A stretch of DNA of 63,572 nt from an uncultured Bacteroidaceae bacterium (GTDB lineage Bacteria > Bacteroidota > Bacteroidia > Bacteroidales > Bacteroidaceae), in the NCBI GenBank assembly GCA_905235525.1, contig CAJOLW010000008.1:1-63572 (forward strand), written 5' to 3'. A program made the translations under genes and the position numbers. A model generated the notes under the pieces. The model did no database searches. It was not told where the DNA came from and saw only the letters and a list, made by a program, of their open reading frames with translations. Shown here piece after piece: positions 55,029-63,464 of this stretch (positions are counted from its first letter, which is position 1; each line of letters begins with the position of its first letter).

Positions 55029-55060
55029 TTTGTTAGAAAGAGTGAAAAGACATATATTTG
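55029..55060 (+). promoter_or_regulatory. Promoter of the LruC/DUF4114-type lipoprotein gene
   Basis: TTTG at 55029-55032 and TATATTTG at 55053-55060 are 20 bp apart, giving a leader of about 75 nt. The 54885-55028 stretch holds only an A/T-rich tract. Confidence 0.65.
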
Positions 55061-55142
55061 CACATTATTTTACCGCGTGAGGTAAGAATAAATTGAAATA
55101 ATAGGTACAACACTAATAAGAGAAAAACAATTATTAACAAAT

Positions 55143-58100
55143 ATGAAGAATACAATGAAAATTAAGAGTTTACTTTCATTCTTCGTTCCGGCAGCGATGA
55201 TGTCGCTTGCCGTGGCAGGTTGTAGCGATTATGACAATGGCTACTCCGAACAGGCCATCAAGTTTGCGCAGGAATTCCGCAGTACCTTCGGCGACATCGA
55301 CCCCGAGCAGGACTGGAACCTTGCCGAGCGAGGCACCGTGACTGTCACCACTTCCAAGGAGTCGGAAGTGAAAATCTATGCCAAGACCAGCGATGCCTTC
55401 TCCATCGTGGGTGACTATGAAGGCGTGAAGGGCACCCGCACCCTTGGCTTCGACATGGTGGAAGGCACCAAGGAAATCATCGTCAGCGACGGCGTGCAGG
55501 GCATCAAGACCGTGCCAGGCGGATCCGTCAACTTCGGAGGAACACGTGTTGTGTATGAAGGCACCACCAACGATGTGAAGGTGACCAAACTCACCAGCGA
55601 CGTGGAAATCAACGGCGAGACCTTCCCGCAATACAGAACATCAACCACCGCTGAGGTGAAAGCAATGCTCGCTACAGTGCCGGAAATGACGAATAACCTT
55701 GACAAGGTTACACACGACTTCTCCTACGTGTCAACGGGTTCTTTCATCATCTATCCTTTCTACTGGAACACCTCTTCTGTTAACACGCTCGGTCTTTATT
55801 ACACCGATGATAACGGTCAGTATCACGAGGTGGACATCTACAAAGGAAAGGATGGGGAGAACGGTGGTGAACTTTGGTTTGCAACACCAGCCGTGACGGA
55901 TGACCTTAATGGTTGGAACATCAGTAACATGTCGAATGGTAATGGAAGTTGGTATGCGTTCCAGACTCAGAATAATCATGGCAACGATCAAGATGACCCA
56001 TCAGGCATTGTCGCTCCTTTCAACGAGTATTGGCGTTCAAACGCTCTGGGTAACGCCACCATCTCAAAGACATTCACAGTGTCATCCCCCAATGCAGAAT
56101 GTATCGTGGAGGTTGCTGCTCGTCTGAGAAATCAGAATGGAACACAGACCAGTGGTTTGGGCACAGTCTATTTTACAGCCAATGGCAGCAGTGTTGAACT
56201 GACAGGTGACGGTAACAATACTACAGGCACTTACACTTACGATAACAAAACTCAAGGTAACCTCTATTCTAATATGGATGGTACGAAGAAAATCAGCGTG
56301 AGGTGTACATCGGACAGCAATGGCAGGGTGAACGTCAGTTTCCAACTCAATAATGTCAGTTTCAACTGGTTCTCTTTCAAAGACCTGACCATCACACTAC
56401 TTGATCAGAATGTTAGTAACATGACTCCTGCAGGAACTTATCAAGACCCCAATAATTCATACAACCAGTCCTTCCCGACGACCGCAGTCAAGGGACAGGG
56501 CATCATGGTGGACATTCCTGCAGGAACGAAGTTCGGCATGTACATCAAGAAGAGTGACTACTCCGGCGCATATACTCTCTATTCTGAGAGTACGAAGAAC
56601 GAAGCAGACTCACGCTTGACCCAAACGTGCTACGCTTCCACCTTCTATGTGGGCGACCAGATGTTCCTCGGTTTTGAGGACTGGCCAAACGGTGACGCAG
56701 ACTTGAACGACCTCGTGCTTGCCTACGACGGTGCCAAGCCCATCATCATCAACGAAGACCCGGAAGAGGGAGGCACATGGCTTCTCGCTTGCGAGGACCT
56801 CGGCGGCTCGTTCGACATCGACTACAACGACGTGGTCTTCATGGTGGAGCACATCAGCGGAAAGACCACCGCTAAACTCACTCCGCTCGCGGCTGGCGGT
56901 ACACTGGCAAGTTACATCTACTTCCAGGATCCTTTCGATCGTTCCGGACAGAACGACAAGTGCTTCGGCGAAATCCACCAACTCTTCGGCGCTGCACAGG
57001 TGAACAGCGGAGAATACACCATCATCAACGCACAGTCGCGCTACGAGAAAACAGCCACACCTATCGACTTCACCGTGGCTGAGGACTGGACGATGGCTTA
57101 CTACAGCACTGGCGAGACAGGAGGAACCAATTACGGCAGCGATGTGAACATGGGCGGCTTCCAGATCCGCACTCTCACCGCGGGCAATCCCGCACCTGCC
57201 GTGCTCGACATCAACAGTTCCCAGTTCTCGGGCGCATCAGTGATTCAGGCAGCCGTCCACGACTCTGGCGAGAACGTGCCTTACATCCTCTGCATCCCAT
57301 ACCCCTACACGCGCTACAACTACAACGGCAATACCCCAGGTCCGGAGACGGGCACCAAGAGCACCTACGTATGGGCATGGCCAGTGGAGTACCAGACCAT
57401 CTGCGACGAGAACGGTGACGGACCTTATCCTGACTTTGCAGGATGGGTGCGCAACCACAACAACAACACCGACTGGTACAAGAACAAGAACAACGGCGAC
57501 TATGAGCAGGCCACAGTGGAGGAACTCCTCTTCCAGGTGTCGCCAATGACACAGGAGGAAATCAATGCGAATGGCGGCGGAAATAACAACCAGAAGCAGG
57601 CTTCGCGACTCGGCAACAACGGACTTGTCACCCTCGTCAAGAACTCTTCTGCCCAGGCTGCTTTGGCGGGCAATCTGACCAATGCCAACCTCAGCACCGG
57701 TGCCCTCACATATTACTTCCTGAATGACGGTAATAATCAGACAGAGCAGGCGATTAATTTCCCATGGAATCCCGGTGTTGTGGGCGAACGTACCATCATC
57801 GTCCGTCAGGCGGCAGACGCCAACTATGAGGCTGGCGAGACACGCTTCAGACTGAGAGTGGTGGAAGAGGGAACAGGCGATGCGGGCTTTGGCCTTCAGG
57901 TAGCATTGACTGACTCTCCACGTGGGAATGGTAACTGGGGAGATGGGAATAATCACACAGTCTATATGGTTGATGGACAGACTTTAGATTTGGATCCATA
58001 TCTGAACTATAATGCTACAGGTACCATCACAGTCAGTGCCTTCGATGCTGGTGGCACACAAACCCAAATCGATAAGAGCATAGGCGCTACCATATCAAAA

Positions 58101-58640
58101 GACGATGATAAAGTACGCATTACAGCTGCTGCCAATGCATCAGGAATCGGAAGCATCACATTGCACTATTCTGGCGATGCCAACACCGCAGCCAAAGACA
58201 TCACCTACACGCTTGAAATAGCATCCGCGACACGTTTTCAGATACAGGTTGTTTCAAGCACACAGAATCTTTTCAATGTGAATGGCTATTCTGGATCTGC
58301 AGCAAACTTCTGGCTCAATAAAGAAGAAGGTGCTGACAAACTCTTGCTGGACCAGTACTATGGTCAACCATGGGTACTTGAGCAAGTGCCCGGCAACACA
58401 GGTTATTATTACCTGTACAATACTAATAACAGCAAGTATGTATATCTTGACAACAATAGTACTTATCGTCCCGCCTTCACAACTAACTCAGCCACTCCTG
58501 GTGAACGTGGTATGTTTGCCATCGAGGCAGGAGGCAAGATAAAGTGCAAGACGTCTGGCTATCTTGGCAATGACTCAGACGGTCATGTATATCTCGACAA
58601 GGGTAACTATGTCACATGGCGTTTGGTCACTGCTAACTAA
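55143..58640 (+). CDS. Large LruC/DUF4114-type lipoprotein with C-terminal trefoil-like module
   Basis: A 1165-residue lipoprotein (an in-frame Met at codon 5 could also start it). Signal FFVPAAMMSLAVAGC, then FGDIDPEQDWNLAERGTVTV, a usual opening of Prevotella LruC/DUF4114 proteins. A carbohydrate-binding-like insertion (about 235-440) covers TISKTFTVSSPNAECIVEVA. DUF4114-like acidic loops follow: FLGFEDWPNGDADLNDLVLA, then GGSFDIDYNDVVFMVEHISG, with Asp/Asn patterns that suggest Ca2+ binding. The LruC-like segment has CFGEIHQLFGAAQVN. The last 140 residues (VSSTQNLFNVNGY, YYLYNTNNSKYVYLDNNSTY) resemble a ricin-type beta-trefoil. Probably surface-exposed and glycan- or matrix-binding. It is transcribed alone, ending at the terminator near 58744. 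Confidence 0.7.
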   Translation: MKNTMKIKSLLSFFVPAAMMSLAVAGCSDYDNGYSEQAIKFAQEFRSTFGDIDPEQDWNLAERGTVTVTTSKESEVKIYAKTSDAFSIVGDYEGVKGTRTLGFDMVEGTKEIIVSDGVQGIKTVPGGSVNFGGTRVVYEGTTNDVKVTKLTSDVEINGETFPQYRTSTTAEVKAMLATVPEMTNNLDKVTHDFSYVSTGSFIIYPFYWNTSSVNTLGLYYTDDNGQYHEVDIYKGKDGENGGELWFATPAVTDDLNGWNISNMSNGNGSWYAFQTQNNHGNDQDDPSGIVAPFNEYWRSNALGNATISKTFTVSSPNAECIVEVAARLRNQNGTQTSGLGTVYFTANGSSVELTGDGNNTTGTYTYDNKTQGNLYSNMDGTKKISVRCTSDSNGRVNVSFQLNNVSFNWFSFKDLTITLLDQNVSNMTPAGTYQDPNNSYNQSFPTTAVKGQGIMVDIPAGTKFGMYIKKSDYSGAYTLYSESTKNEADSRLTQTCYASTFYVGDQMFLGFEDWPNGDADLNDLVLAYDGAKPIIINEDPEEGGTWLLACEDLGGSFDIDYNDVVFMVEHISGKTTAKLTPLAAGGTLASYIYFQDPFDRSGQNDKCFGEIHQLFGAAQVNSGEYTIINAQSRYEKTATPIDFTVAEDWTMAYYSTGETGGTNYGSDVNMGGFQIRTLTAGNPAPAVLDINSSQFSGASVIQAAVHDSGENVPYILCIPYPYTRYNYNGNTPGPETGTKSTYVWAWPVEYQTICDENGDGPYPDFAGWVRNHNNNTDWYKNKNNGDYEQATVEELLFQVSPMTQEEINANGGGNNNQKQASRLGNNGLVTLVKNSSAQAALAGNLTNANLSTGALTYYFLNDGNNQTEQAINFPWNPGVVGERTIIVRQAADANYEAGETRFRLRVVEEGTGDAGFGLQVALTDSPRGNGNWGDGNNHTVYMVDGQTLDLDPYLNYNATGTITVSAFDAGGTQTQIDKSIGATISKDDDKVRITAAANASGIGSITLHYSGDANTAAKDITYTLEIASATRFQIQVVSSTQNLFNVNGYSGSAANFWLNKEEGADKLLLDQYYGQPWVLEQVPGNTGYYYLYNTNNSKYVYLDNNSTYRPAFTTNSATPGERGMFAIEAGGKIKCKTSGYLGNDSDGHVYLDKGNYVTWRLVTAN

Positions 58641-58652
58641 AATAAACCCACA

Positions 58653-58781
58653 CAGGAGCCCTGATGCTCATCTCAAGGCTCCTGTACAGCGCATCCACTT
58701 CTCAAGTGGTTGTTACGAAGAAAATTTTGATTTTTTAATCGAGAAGGGGGTTGCCTGTGAAGGTAGCCCCCTTTTTTATTT
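58653..58781 (+). terminator. Two successive hairpins after the LruC/DUF4114-type gene
   Basis: CAGGAGCC/GGCTCCTG (58653-58684) has no T-run. AAGGGGG/CCCCCTT (58744-58772), followed by TTTTTATTTTT, is the probable intrinsic terminator. Confidence 0.7.
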
Positions 58782-58875
58782 TTCACATCGTGCTTCGCAC
58801 AAATGGAGCGAACCTTCAGTTCGGCGCATCCCCAAAGACGATTTACTTGATTTTTTATCAACAAGTTCCTTCGGA

Positions 58876-58932
58876 ACGATTGAACGGATTAAACGGATTA
58901 AACGAAGTTAGCGGATTGAACGGATTGAACTG
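58876..58932. repeat. GGATTGAAC/GGATTAAAC units, nine- to ten-bp period
   Basis: Five near-copies of CGGATTRAA (two with TTAAA, one diverged CGAAGTTA, two with TTGAA) lie between the LruC/DUF4114-type terminator and the 3' end of purN. A third short-period family in the same replicon. Confidence 0.75.
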
Positions 58933-58968
58933 ATCCCCCCACAACAAAAAACAACATTCTGTGTTCCC

Positions 58969-59550
58969 TTACAGAATGTTGTTCTTGATCACCTGTTCAA
59001 TGACGAGAGGGTAGTGTTTCATCTCCAGATCGTGCACCTTGTCGGCGATGTCCTCAGGTGAGTCGTCAGGATCCAGTTTGACTGAGAACTGGGCGATGTG
59101 TTCGCCAGCATCCAGTTCGGGGTTGACGAAATGGATGGTGATGCCGCTCATGGTCTCGCCTGCCGCCTTCACTGCCTCGTGCACGTGGTGTCCCCACATG
59201 CCCTTGCCGCCAAACTTAGGCAAGAGGGCAGGGTGGATATTGATGATGCGGTTGGGGAACTGGTCGATGAGGTAAGTCGGGATTTTGGGGAGGAAGCCGG
59301 CGAGGATGATGTAGTCACATCCGCGTACGGTCTGGACGACGAGTCGTGGTTCGTCCATGAACTGCTGTCGGGTGATGACGGCAGTGGGCACTCCGAGTTT
59401 CTGGGCACGAACGAGTGCGTAGGCGTCGGGACGGCTGCTCACGACAATAGGAATCTCCACTTCGGGTTTGTCCTCGAAGTAGTTGATGATGTTTTCGCAG
59501 TTGGTGCCACTTCCTGTCACGAAGATGGCAAGTTTGATGGGGTTCTCCAT
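58969..59550 (-). CDS. purN: Phosphoribosylglycinamide formyltransferase
   Basis: A 193-residue enzyme that transfers a formyl group from 10-formyltetrahydrofolate to GAR in purine synthesis (cytoplasm). It begins MENPIKLAIFVTGSGTNCEN (phosphate-binding GSGTN loop). The catalytic set is Asn104 and His106 in RIINIHPALLPKFGGKGMWG and the partner Asp147 in PELDAGEHIAQ. Length and order are typical. The first 15 bp upstream lead into a truncated GGAGTTAAAG element (copy D), so no promoter of its own is obvious. It may be read from the gene further right. Confidence 0.95.
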   Translation of the reverse strand: MENPIKLAIFVTGSGTNCENIINYFEDKPEVEIPIVVSSRPDAYALVRAQKLGVPTAVITRQQFMDEPRLVVQTVRGCDYIILAGFLPKIPTYLIDQFPNRIINIHPALLPKFGGKGMWGHHVHEAVKAAGETMSGITIHFVNPELDAGEHIAQFSVKLDPDDSPEDIADKVHDLEMKHYPLVIEQVIKNNIL

Positions 59551-59563
59551 TATGTTATGTATT

Positions 59564-59644
59564 TCAGTTTCGTATGTTTTATTTCTTTGGAGTCAAAGGA
59601 GTTATAAGAAGTTATCGCTCCGCTCAGGAGTTAAAAGCCGACAC
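59564..59644. repeat. GGAGTTAAAG element, copy D (truncated)
   Basis: Left end CAGTTTCGTATGTTTTATTT, then GGAGTCAAAGGAGTTATAAG, GTTATCGCTCCGCTC and GAGTTAAAAGCCGACAC, ending inside the stem. The right half is missing. Confidence 0.8.
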
Positions 59645-59694
59645 TCTGACACCGGCATCTTAACCACTTTGTTTCTCGCGTTCGGTGTCGTGTG

Positions 59695-60165
59695 CTATCC
59701 GATCTGATTGGGTGGTATCTCCTCGAAGTCGATGTCTTCGACCTCGAGTGCCTTGTCGGCAGCAGCCTTTGCCTCCTCCTCGCGTTTGCGTCTGCCGAGG
59801 AAGAAGCGGTAGCGGTCGAGTTCGTCGGCAAACTCGTGGGTTGCCCACACAAGGATGGCGGCATCGTCGATGAGTCCGATGGCTGGCATGAAGTCGGGCA
59901 TGATGTCGGCAGGCGACACCACATAGACGAGGGCACCGATGATGACCGTGAGGTTGAGGAAGTTATATTCTTTGTAGTTGCCGGTGAAGACATCGCGAAT
60001 GTACTGACAGATGAAGAGAAACTCGTCCTTCACAGCCGCCAGTCCCTCTTTGGTGGCATATTTTTTTGCCGACGCAAAAAGGTCCTTGAGTTTGTTGGGG
60101 TGCATGGCGTAGTATCTACCTGCGGCTGCCCAACCGCCTTTCCTGAAGTACTTCGTGTAATCCAT
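59695..60165 (-). CDS. YkvA-like (DUF1232) membrane protein
   Basis: 156 residues. The core LNLTVIIGALVYVVSPADIM followed by PDFMPAIGLIDDAAILVWAT is the DUF1232/YkvA signature ('YxxSPxDxxPDFxPxxGxxDDxxxL') with one or two membrane segments. Ahead is a helical cytoplasmic part (LKDLFASAKKYATKEGLAAV) and after it a charged tail rich in Glu. Function unknown; family members are small inner-membrane proteins. A -7 box TATCTTTG lies at 60213-60206 on the minus strand. It precedes purN on the same strand, with the truncated repeat element between. Confidence 0.75.
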   Translation of the reverse strand: MDYTKYFRKGGWAAAGRYYAMHPNKLKDLFASAKKYATKEGLAAVKDEFLFICQYIRDVFTGNYKEYNFLNLTVIIGALVYVVSPADIMPDFMPAIGLIDDAAILVWATHEFADELDRYRFFLGRRKREEEAKAAADKALEVEDIDFEEIPPNQIG

Positions 60166-60293
60166 ACCGGTCCTTGTTTTTCAGTTCGTGTTTGGAATTC
60201 TTTTGCAAAGATACACAAAAAACTTGATTTCATCATCTGACATACAAAAAAAACGCATATTTCACGTGAAATAGTTTTCCTTTATCGTCTTCC

Positions 60294-60373
60294 AGCGTGA
60301 AATATTATACGCTGTAAGGATGAAATATTTCACGCTGGGTGCGTGAAATGTGATGCGCACCGTGCCGACTTTT
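60294..60373. repeat. Dispersed repeat with GCGCACCGTGCCGAC, copy 2
   Basis: About 80 bp nearly identical to 39468-39555. It contains the inverted pair GCGTGAAATATT (60294-60305) and AATATTTCACGC (60324-60335). Just upstream lies the palindrome TTTCACGTGAAA (60260-60271). It abuts GGAGTTAAAG copy E. Confidence 0.8.
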
Positions 60374-60377
60374 GACA

Positions 60378-60721
60378 CTTCTTAGGAGTTAGAGCCACTT
60401 CTTAGGAGTTAAAGGAGTTAGAGGAGTTAAAGCCATTTTTGGGGAGTTAAAGGAGTTAGAGGGAGTTAAAGCCACTTTTTGGGAGTTAAAGGAGTTAGAG
60501 GAGTTATCGCTACGCTCAGGAGTTAAAGCCGATACCATGCACATGAGGAGTTCCCACCAGCCAAAGATACCATGCACATGAGGAGTTCCCACCAGCCAAA
60601 GTATCGGCTTTAACTCCTTTAACTCCCTCTAACTCCTTTAACTCCTAAGAAATGGCTTTAACTCCTTTAACTCCCTATAACTCCTTTAACTCCAAAAAAA
60701 TTAAACAGACGAAACTTGAAT
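60378..60721. repeat. GGAGTTAAAG element, copy E (expanded)
   Basis: The longest copy, about 340 bp. There are several extra blocks of GGAGTTAAAGGAGTTAGAG, and a 35-bp loop segment (GATACCATGCACATGAGGAG...) is duplicated in tandem (60531-60565 and 60566-60600). CTTTAACTCC units follow, and the right end CAGACGAAACTTGAA. No gene lies within 60166-60786. Confidence 0.9.
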
Positions 60722-60773
60722 CAATAATTCATGTTTTTCGCAGAAGGTGACCCCATAAACCAAAATTTTTGCG

Positions 60774-60781
60774 TACCTTTG
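60774..60781 (+). promoter_or_regulatory. -7 box immediately before the HELIH gene
   Basis: TACCTTTG ends 5 bp before ATG 60787, so transcription would begin at or next to the start codon. The -33 region is poor. Confidence 0.5.
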
Positions 60782-60786
60782 TCGTC

Positions 60787-61128
60787 ATGAGAGTGATATA
60801 CAACCGTTTCATTCCGTTCGGCTCCTACCACGGGCTCAACCTCTTCGGCATCATTTTCGTGCAGCGGAAGTGGGGTAGGATGGCACTTTACGAACTGAAC
60901 CACGAACTCATCCACACCCGTCAGCAACTGGAGATGGGCTTTGTGCTGTTCTTCCTGTGGTATGGGGTGGAGTTCCTGGTGCGGCTGGTGCAATGCCGAT
61001 TTTCTGCGGAGAAGGCATATTACAGCATCAGTTTTGAGCGGGAGGCGTATGCCAACGAGCACAACAGCCGCTACCTGCGTCATCGACGTCCTTGGGCATG
61101 GTTCCATTACCTGCAACACACCCGATGA
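60787..61128 (+). CDS. Small HELIH-motif membrane protein
   Basis: 113 residues. ATG 60787 begins MRVIYNRFIPFGSYHGLNLF. A zinc-protease-like motif H39-E40-L-I-H43 follows in YELNHELIHTRQQLEMG, then one hydrophobic helix (FVLFFLWYGVEFLVRLV), and SFEREAYANEHNSRYL, in which a Glu in a helix about 40 residues after HExxH could be the third metal ligand. The size is far below that of known metallopeptidases, so it may be a minimal or catalytically altered member. Related short proteins are common in Bacteroidetes as 'hypothetical', to my recollection. The closeness of the promoter suggests a leaderless transcript. Confidence 0.6.
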   Translation: MRVIYNRFIPFGSYHGLNLFGIIFVQRKWGRMALYELNHELIHTRQQLEMGFVLFFLWYGVEFLVRLVQCRFSAEKAYYSISFEREAYANEHNSRYLRHRRPWAWFHYLQHTR

Positions 61129-61201
61129 TACGGGAAAAGCGGTGGGGGCGGCGTAAAAACAAGAAAAATCACGAAAATCGCAAAAAAATTCATGCTATCT
61201 T

Positions 61202-61232
61202 TTTGTTTTTTAGTCAATTTATCTTAACTTTG
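61202..61232 (+). promoter_or_regulatory. Promoter of the HU gene
   Basis: TTTG at 61202-61205 and TAACTTTG at 61225-61232 are 19 bp apart. The leader of about 115 nt is AT-rich. Confidence 0.7.
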
Positions 61233-61353
61233 CATTCGCAAAACGGAAAAGGTAAAAAGATTCGACTGAAGAAAAAGCGAATTTTGCCGTTCGTGGAACA
61301 ATTACACATTATTATATATATAGGGCATATAAACAATAAAAATCAATAAAATT

Positions 61354-61629
61354 ATGACTAAAGCAGAAATGGTTGCTGAAATCAGCAAGATGACTGGAGT
61401 TGAGAGAGACAGAACTCTCAAAGTAATTGAGGCCATGATGGCCATTGTGAAGGATAAGACTGCCGACGGCGAGGACATTTTCCTCCGCGGCTTTGGCACG
61501 TTCACCACGAAGACTCGTGCTGCCAAGATGGGTCGTCTCATCAAGGAGAACAAGTCTGTCGTTGTGCCCGAGCACAAGATTCCTTTCTTCAAGCCCTGTG
61601 AGGACTACAAGGCGATGCTGGTCAAGTAA
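61354..61629 (+). CDS. HU/IHF-family nucleoid protein
   Basis: A 91-residue DNA-bending protein: MTKAEMVAEISKMTGVERDR (helical dimer part), then FLRGFGTFTTKTRAAKMGRL, the HU signature leading into the DNA-gripping arm, and VPEHKIPFFKPCEDYKAMLV. Length and motifs are typical. It compacts DNA and helps at origins, which may matter on a replicon with an iteron origin. Own promoter and a good terminator make it a single-gene unit. Confidence 0.93.
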   Translation: MTKAEMVAEISKMTGVERDRTLKVIEAMMAIVKDKTADGEDIFLRGFGTFTTKTRAAKMGRLIKENKSVVVPEHKIPFFKPCEDYKAMLVK

Positions 61630-61649
61630 CAAGCGACATGGACACAAAG

Positions 61650-61680
61650 AGGGGCTGCACCGTCTGGTGCAGCCCTTCTA
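61650..61680 (+). terminator. Terminator after the HU gene
   Basis: GGGCTGCACC and GGTGCAGCCC pair around GTCT, followed by TTCTAATAT. Confidence 0.8.
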
Positions 61681-61750
61681 ATATAGGGAAAGCCCGATTC
61701 GCGGTCGGAAATTTTCGACCACAAGAGTATCAGCAAACTAAAGCCTGAAG

Positions 61751-61817
61751 TCTGTAACTCAAGTTTCGCAAGTGCTCAACTCCAAAGAAATAAAACATAC
61801 GAAACTTGAATCTGTAA
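61751..61817. repeat. Minimal end-only element flanked by TCTGTAA
   Basis: CTCAAGTTTCGCAAGTGCTC is joined directly to AAGAAATAAAACATACGAAA and CTTGAA without any GGAGTTAAAG body. TCTGTAA occurs immediately on both sides (61751-61757 and 61811-61817), as a target-site duplication would. Confidence 0.75.
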
Positions 61818-61839
61818 TAATATCAAAGAAGTAAGGGAT

Positions 61840-63168
61840 ATGGATATTGGGGTCATCATCATCGCTGTGTTGGCGGGTGCACTGCTCGGCGCACTCGTCA
61901 CCGCACTCATCCTGCAAGCCAAGCAAGGGAAGGTCGCCGCACTGGTGAATGTGCTGGAGGCACAACTGAAAAGCGATGCCGAGAAAAATAACACGCTCAT
62001 GCAAGAGAAGGAACGCCATTTCCAACGCACCCTCGACGAGAAGGAACGGGTGCATCAGGAGGCACTGCAGGCACAGCAACAGCGGTTTGACGAGACCATG
62101 CAGAAGGTGTCTGCCCAGATGAAGGTGGCGACTGACGAGATGCTGAAGCAACGGCAGAAGGAATTTGCTGACGCCAGCAACCAGAACCTCGGACAGATTG
62201 TCAACCCCCTGCGCGAGACCATCGACCAGATGAAACAGGTGATGGCGGAGAACACAGAGAAGCAGACACAGATGGGAGGTGAGATGAAGGCGAACATCGA
62301 GAACATGATGCGCCAGAGCGAGGCGGCGATGAAGAGTGCCGACGAACTCAACCGCACCTTCCGACTCGGCAACCGTGTGCAGGGCGACTGGGGAGAGACC
62401 ATCCTCGACGAACTCCTGGAGAGTCAGGGACTGAAACGTGGCATCCACTACGACACCCAGCCTTACATCCGCGATGCTGCCGGCAACATCGTCAAGAACG
62501 ACAGCGGCTCCATCATGCGACCTGACGTGATTCTCCACCTCGACCAACGGCGCGAAGTTATCATCGACTCGAAGGTGTCGCTCACCGCTTTCATGGACTA
62601 TGCCAACGCCACCACCGACGAGGAGCGCAAACGCCTGCTCAAGGCGCACATCGACAGTCTGAAGTCACACGTCAGGGAACTCTCCGTCAAGGACTATTCC
62701 GCTTATATCCAGCCACCGAAGGCGCGCATGGACTATGTCATCATGTTTGTGCCACACTCGGCAGCCCTCTGGACTGCCCTCAACGCGCAGCCCGACCTGT
62801 GGCGCACGGCGATGGCTCAGAATGTGTTCATTGCCGACGAACAGACACTCTTTGCCGCCTTGCGCATCATCAACCTCACATGGACCCAGATCGCACAGGC
62901 ACAGAACCACGAGAAGGTCTATGCCCTTGCCAACGAGATGCTGGAACGCGTGGGACAGTTCATGAAGAAATACCAGGACATCGGCACCGCCATCGCCAAG
63001 GCTGCCAAAGCATACGAGGATGGCGAACGGAAACTCTCACCGCAGGGACAGAGCATCCTCACCACCTGTGCCAAACTCCAGAAACTGGGTGCCAAGCAGA
63101 GCGACAAGAACCCGCTGCCGCAAATCACCGACATCGACGAGATTCCGCAGATTGAACAAGAACCATAA
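61840..63168 (+). CDS. rmuC: RmuC-family DNA recombination protein
   Basis: 442 residues. An N-terminal membrane anchor (IGVIIIAVLAGALLGALVTA), then a long coiled coil (about 35-165: LMQEKERHFQRTLDEKERVH). The nuclease-like RmuC domain follows: RLGNRVQGDWGETILDELLE, MRPDVILHLDQRREVIIDSK (acidic residues plus DSK as in restriction-endonuclease folds), and MDYVIMFVPHSAALWTALNA. RmuC limits inversions between short inverted repeats in E. coli, which is interesting on DNA so rich in such repeats. It starts 22 bp after a minimal repeat element; no own promoter is evident. Confidence 0.92.
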   Translation: MDIGVIIIAVLAGALLGALVTALILQAKQGKVAALVNVLEAQLKSDAEKNNTLMQEKERHFQRTLDEKERVHQEALQAQQQRFDETMQKVSAQMKVATDEMLKQRQKEFADASNQNLGQIVNPLRETIDQMKQVMAENTEKQTQMGGEMKANIENMMRQSEAAMKSADELNRTFRLGNRVQGDWGETILDELLESQGLKRGIHYDTQPYIRDAAGNIVKNDSGSIMRPDVILHLDQRREVIIDSKVSLTAFMDYANATTDEERKRLLKAHIDSLKSHVRELSVKDYSAYIQPPKARMDYVIMFVPHSAALWTALNAQPDLWRTAMAQNVFIADEQTLFAALRIINLTWTQIAQAQNHEKVYALANEMLERVGQFMKKYQDIGTAIAKAAKAYEDGERKLSPQGQSILTTCAKLQKLGAKQSDKNPLPQITDIDEIPQIEQEP

Positions 63169-63293
63169 CGCTTGTTATGTTAAATAGCATGCTTTCGTCG
63201 AACTCACGTTAAGTAGGAATCATGGACATGGATGAAAGCACAAAAAAGCCTAATCTGTAAGTATCCATTCCATGATTTGCCGAATGAAATCAT

Positions 63294-63402
63294 CACAAAT
63301 AACCGAACGAAAATTCCACAAATAACCGAACGAAAATTCCACAAATAACCGAACGGAAATTCCACAAATCACCGAACGAAAATGCCTCAAATCACCGAAA
63401 AT
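63294..63402. repeat. 23-bp tandem repeat upstream of the ATPase gene
   Basis: Four complete 23-bp units start CACAAATAACCGAACG (or CACAAATCACCG) and end AAATTC or AAATGC, at 63294, 63317, 63340 and 63363. A partial fifth copy runs to 63402. The array ends 12 bp before the -33 element of the downstream promoter, so it may bind a regulator. Confidence 0.85.
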
Positions 63403-63413
63403 TCAAAAAATCC

Positions 63414-63445
63414 TTTGGCGATTTGCAATAAAAGTGGTACCTTTG
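63414..63445 (+). promoter_or_regulatory. Promoter of the AAA ATPase gene
   Basis: TTTG at 63414-63417 and TACCTTTG at 63438-63445 are 20 bp apart, 19 bp before ATG 63465. Confidence 0.65.
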
Positions 63446-63464
63446 TGGCCTAAATAGTGATGTT

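Noticed and set aside
63294-63402. CRISPR or VNTR in a gene
   Set aside because: The 23-bp units are directly adjacent without spacers and lie in non-coding DNA before a promoter.
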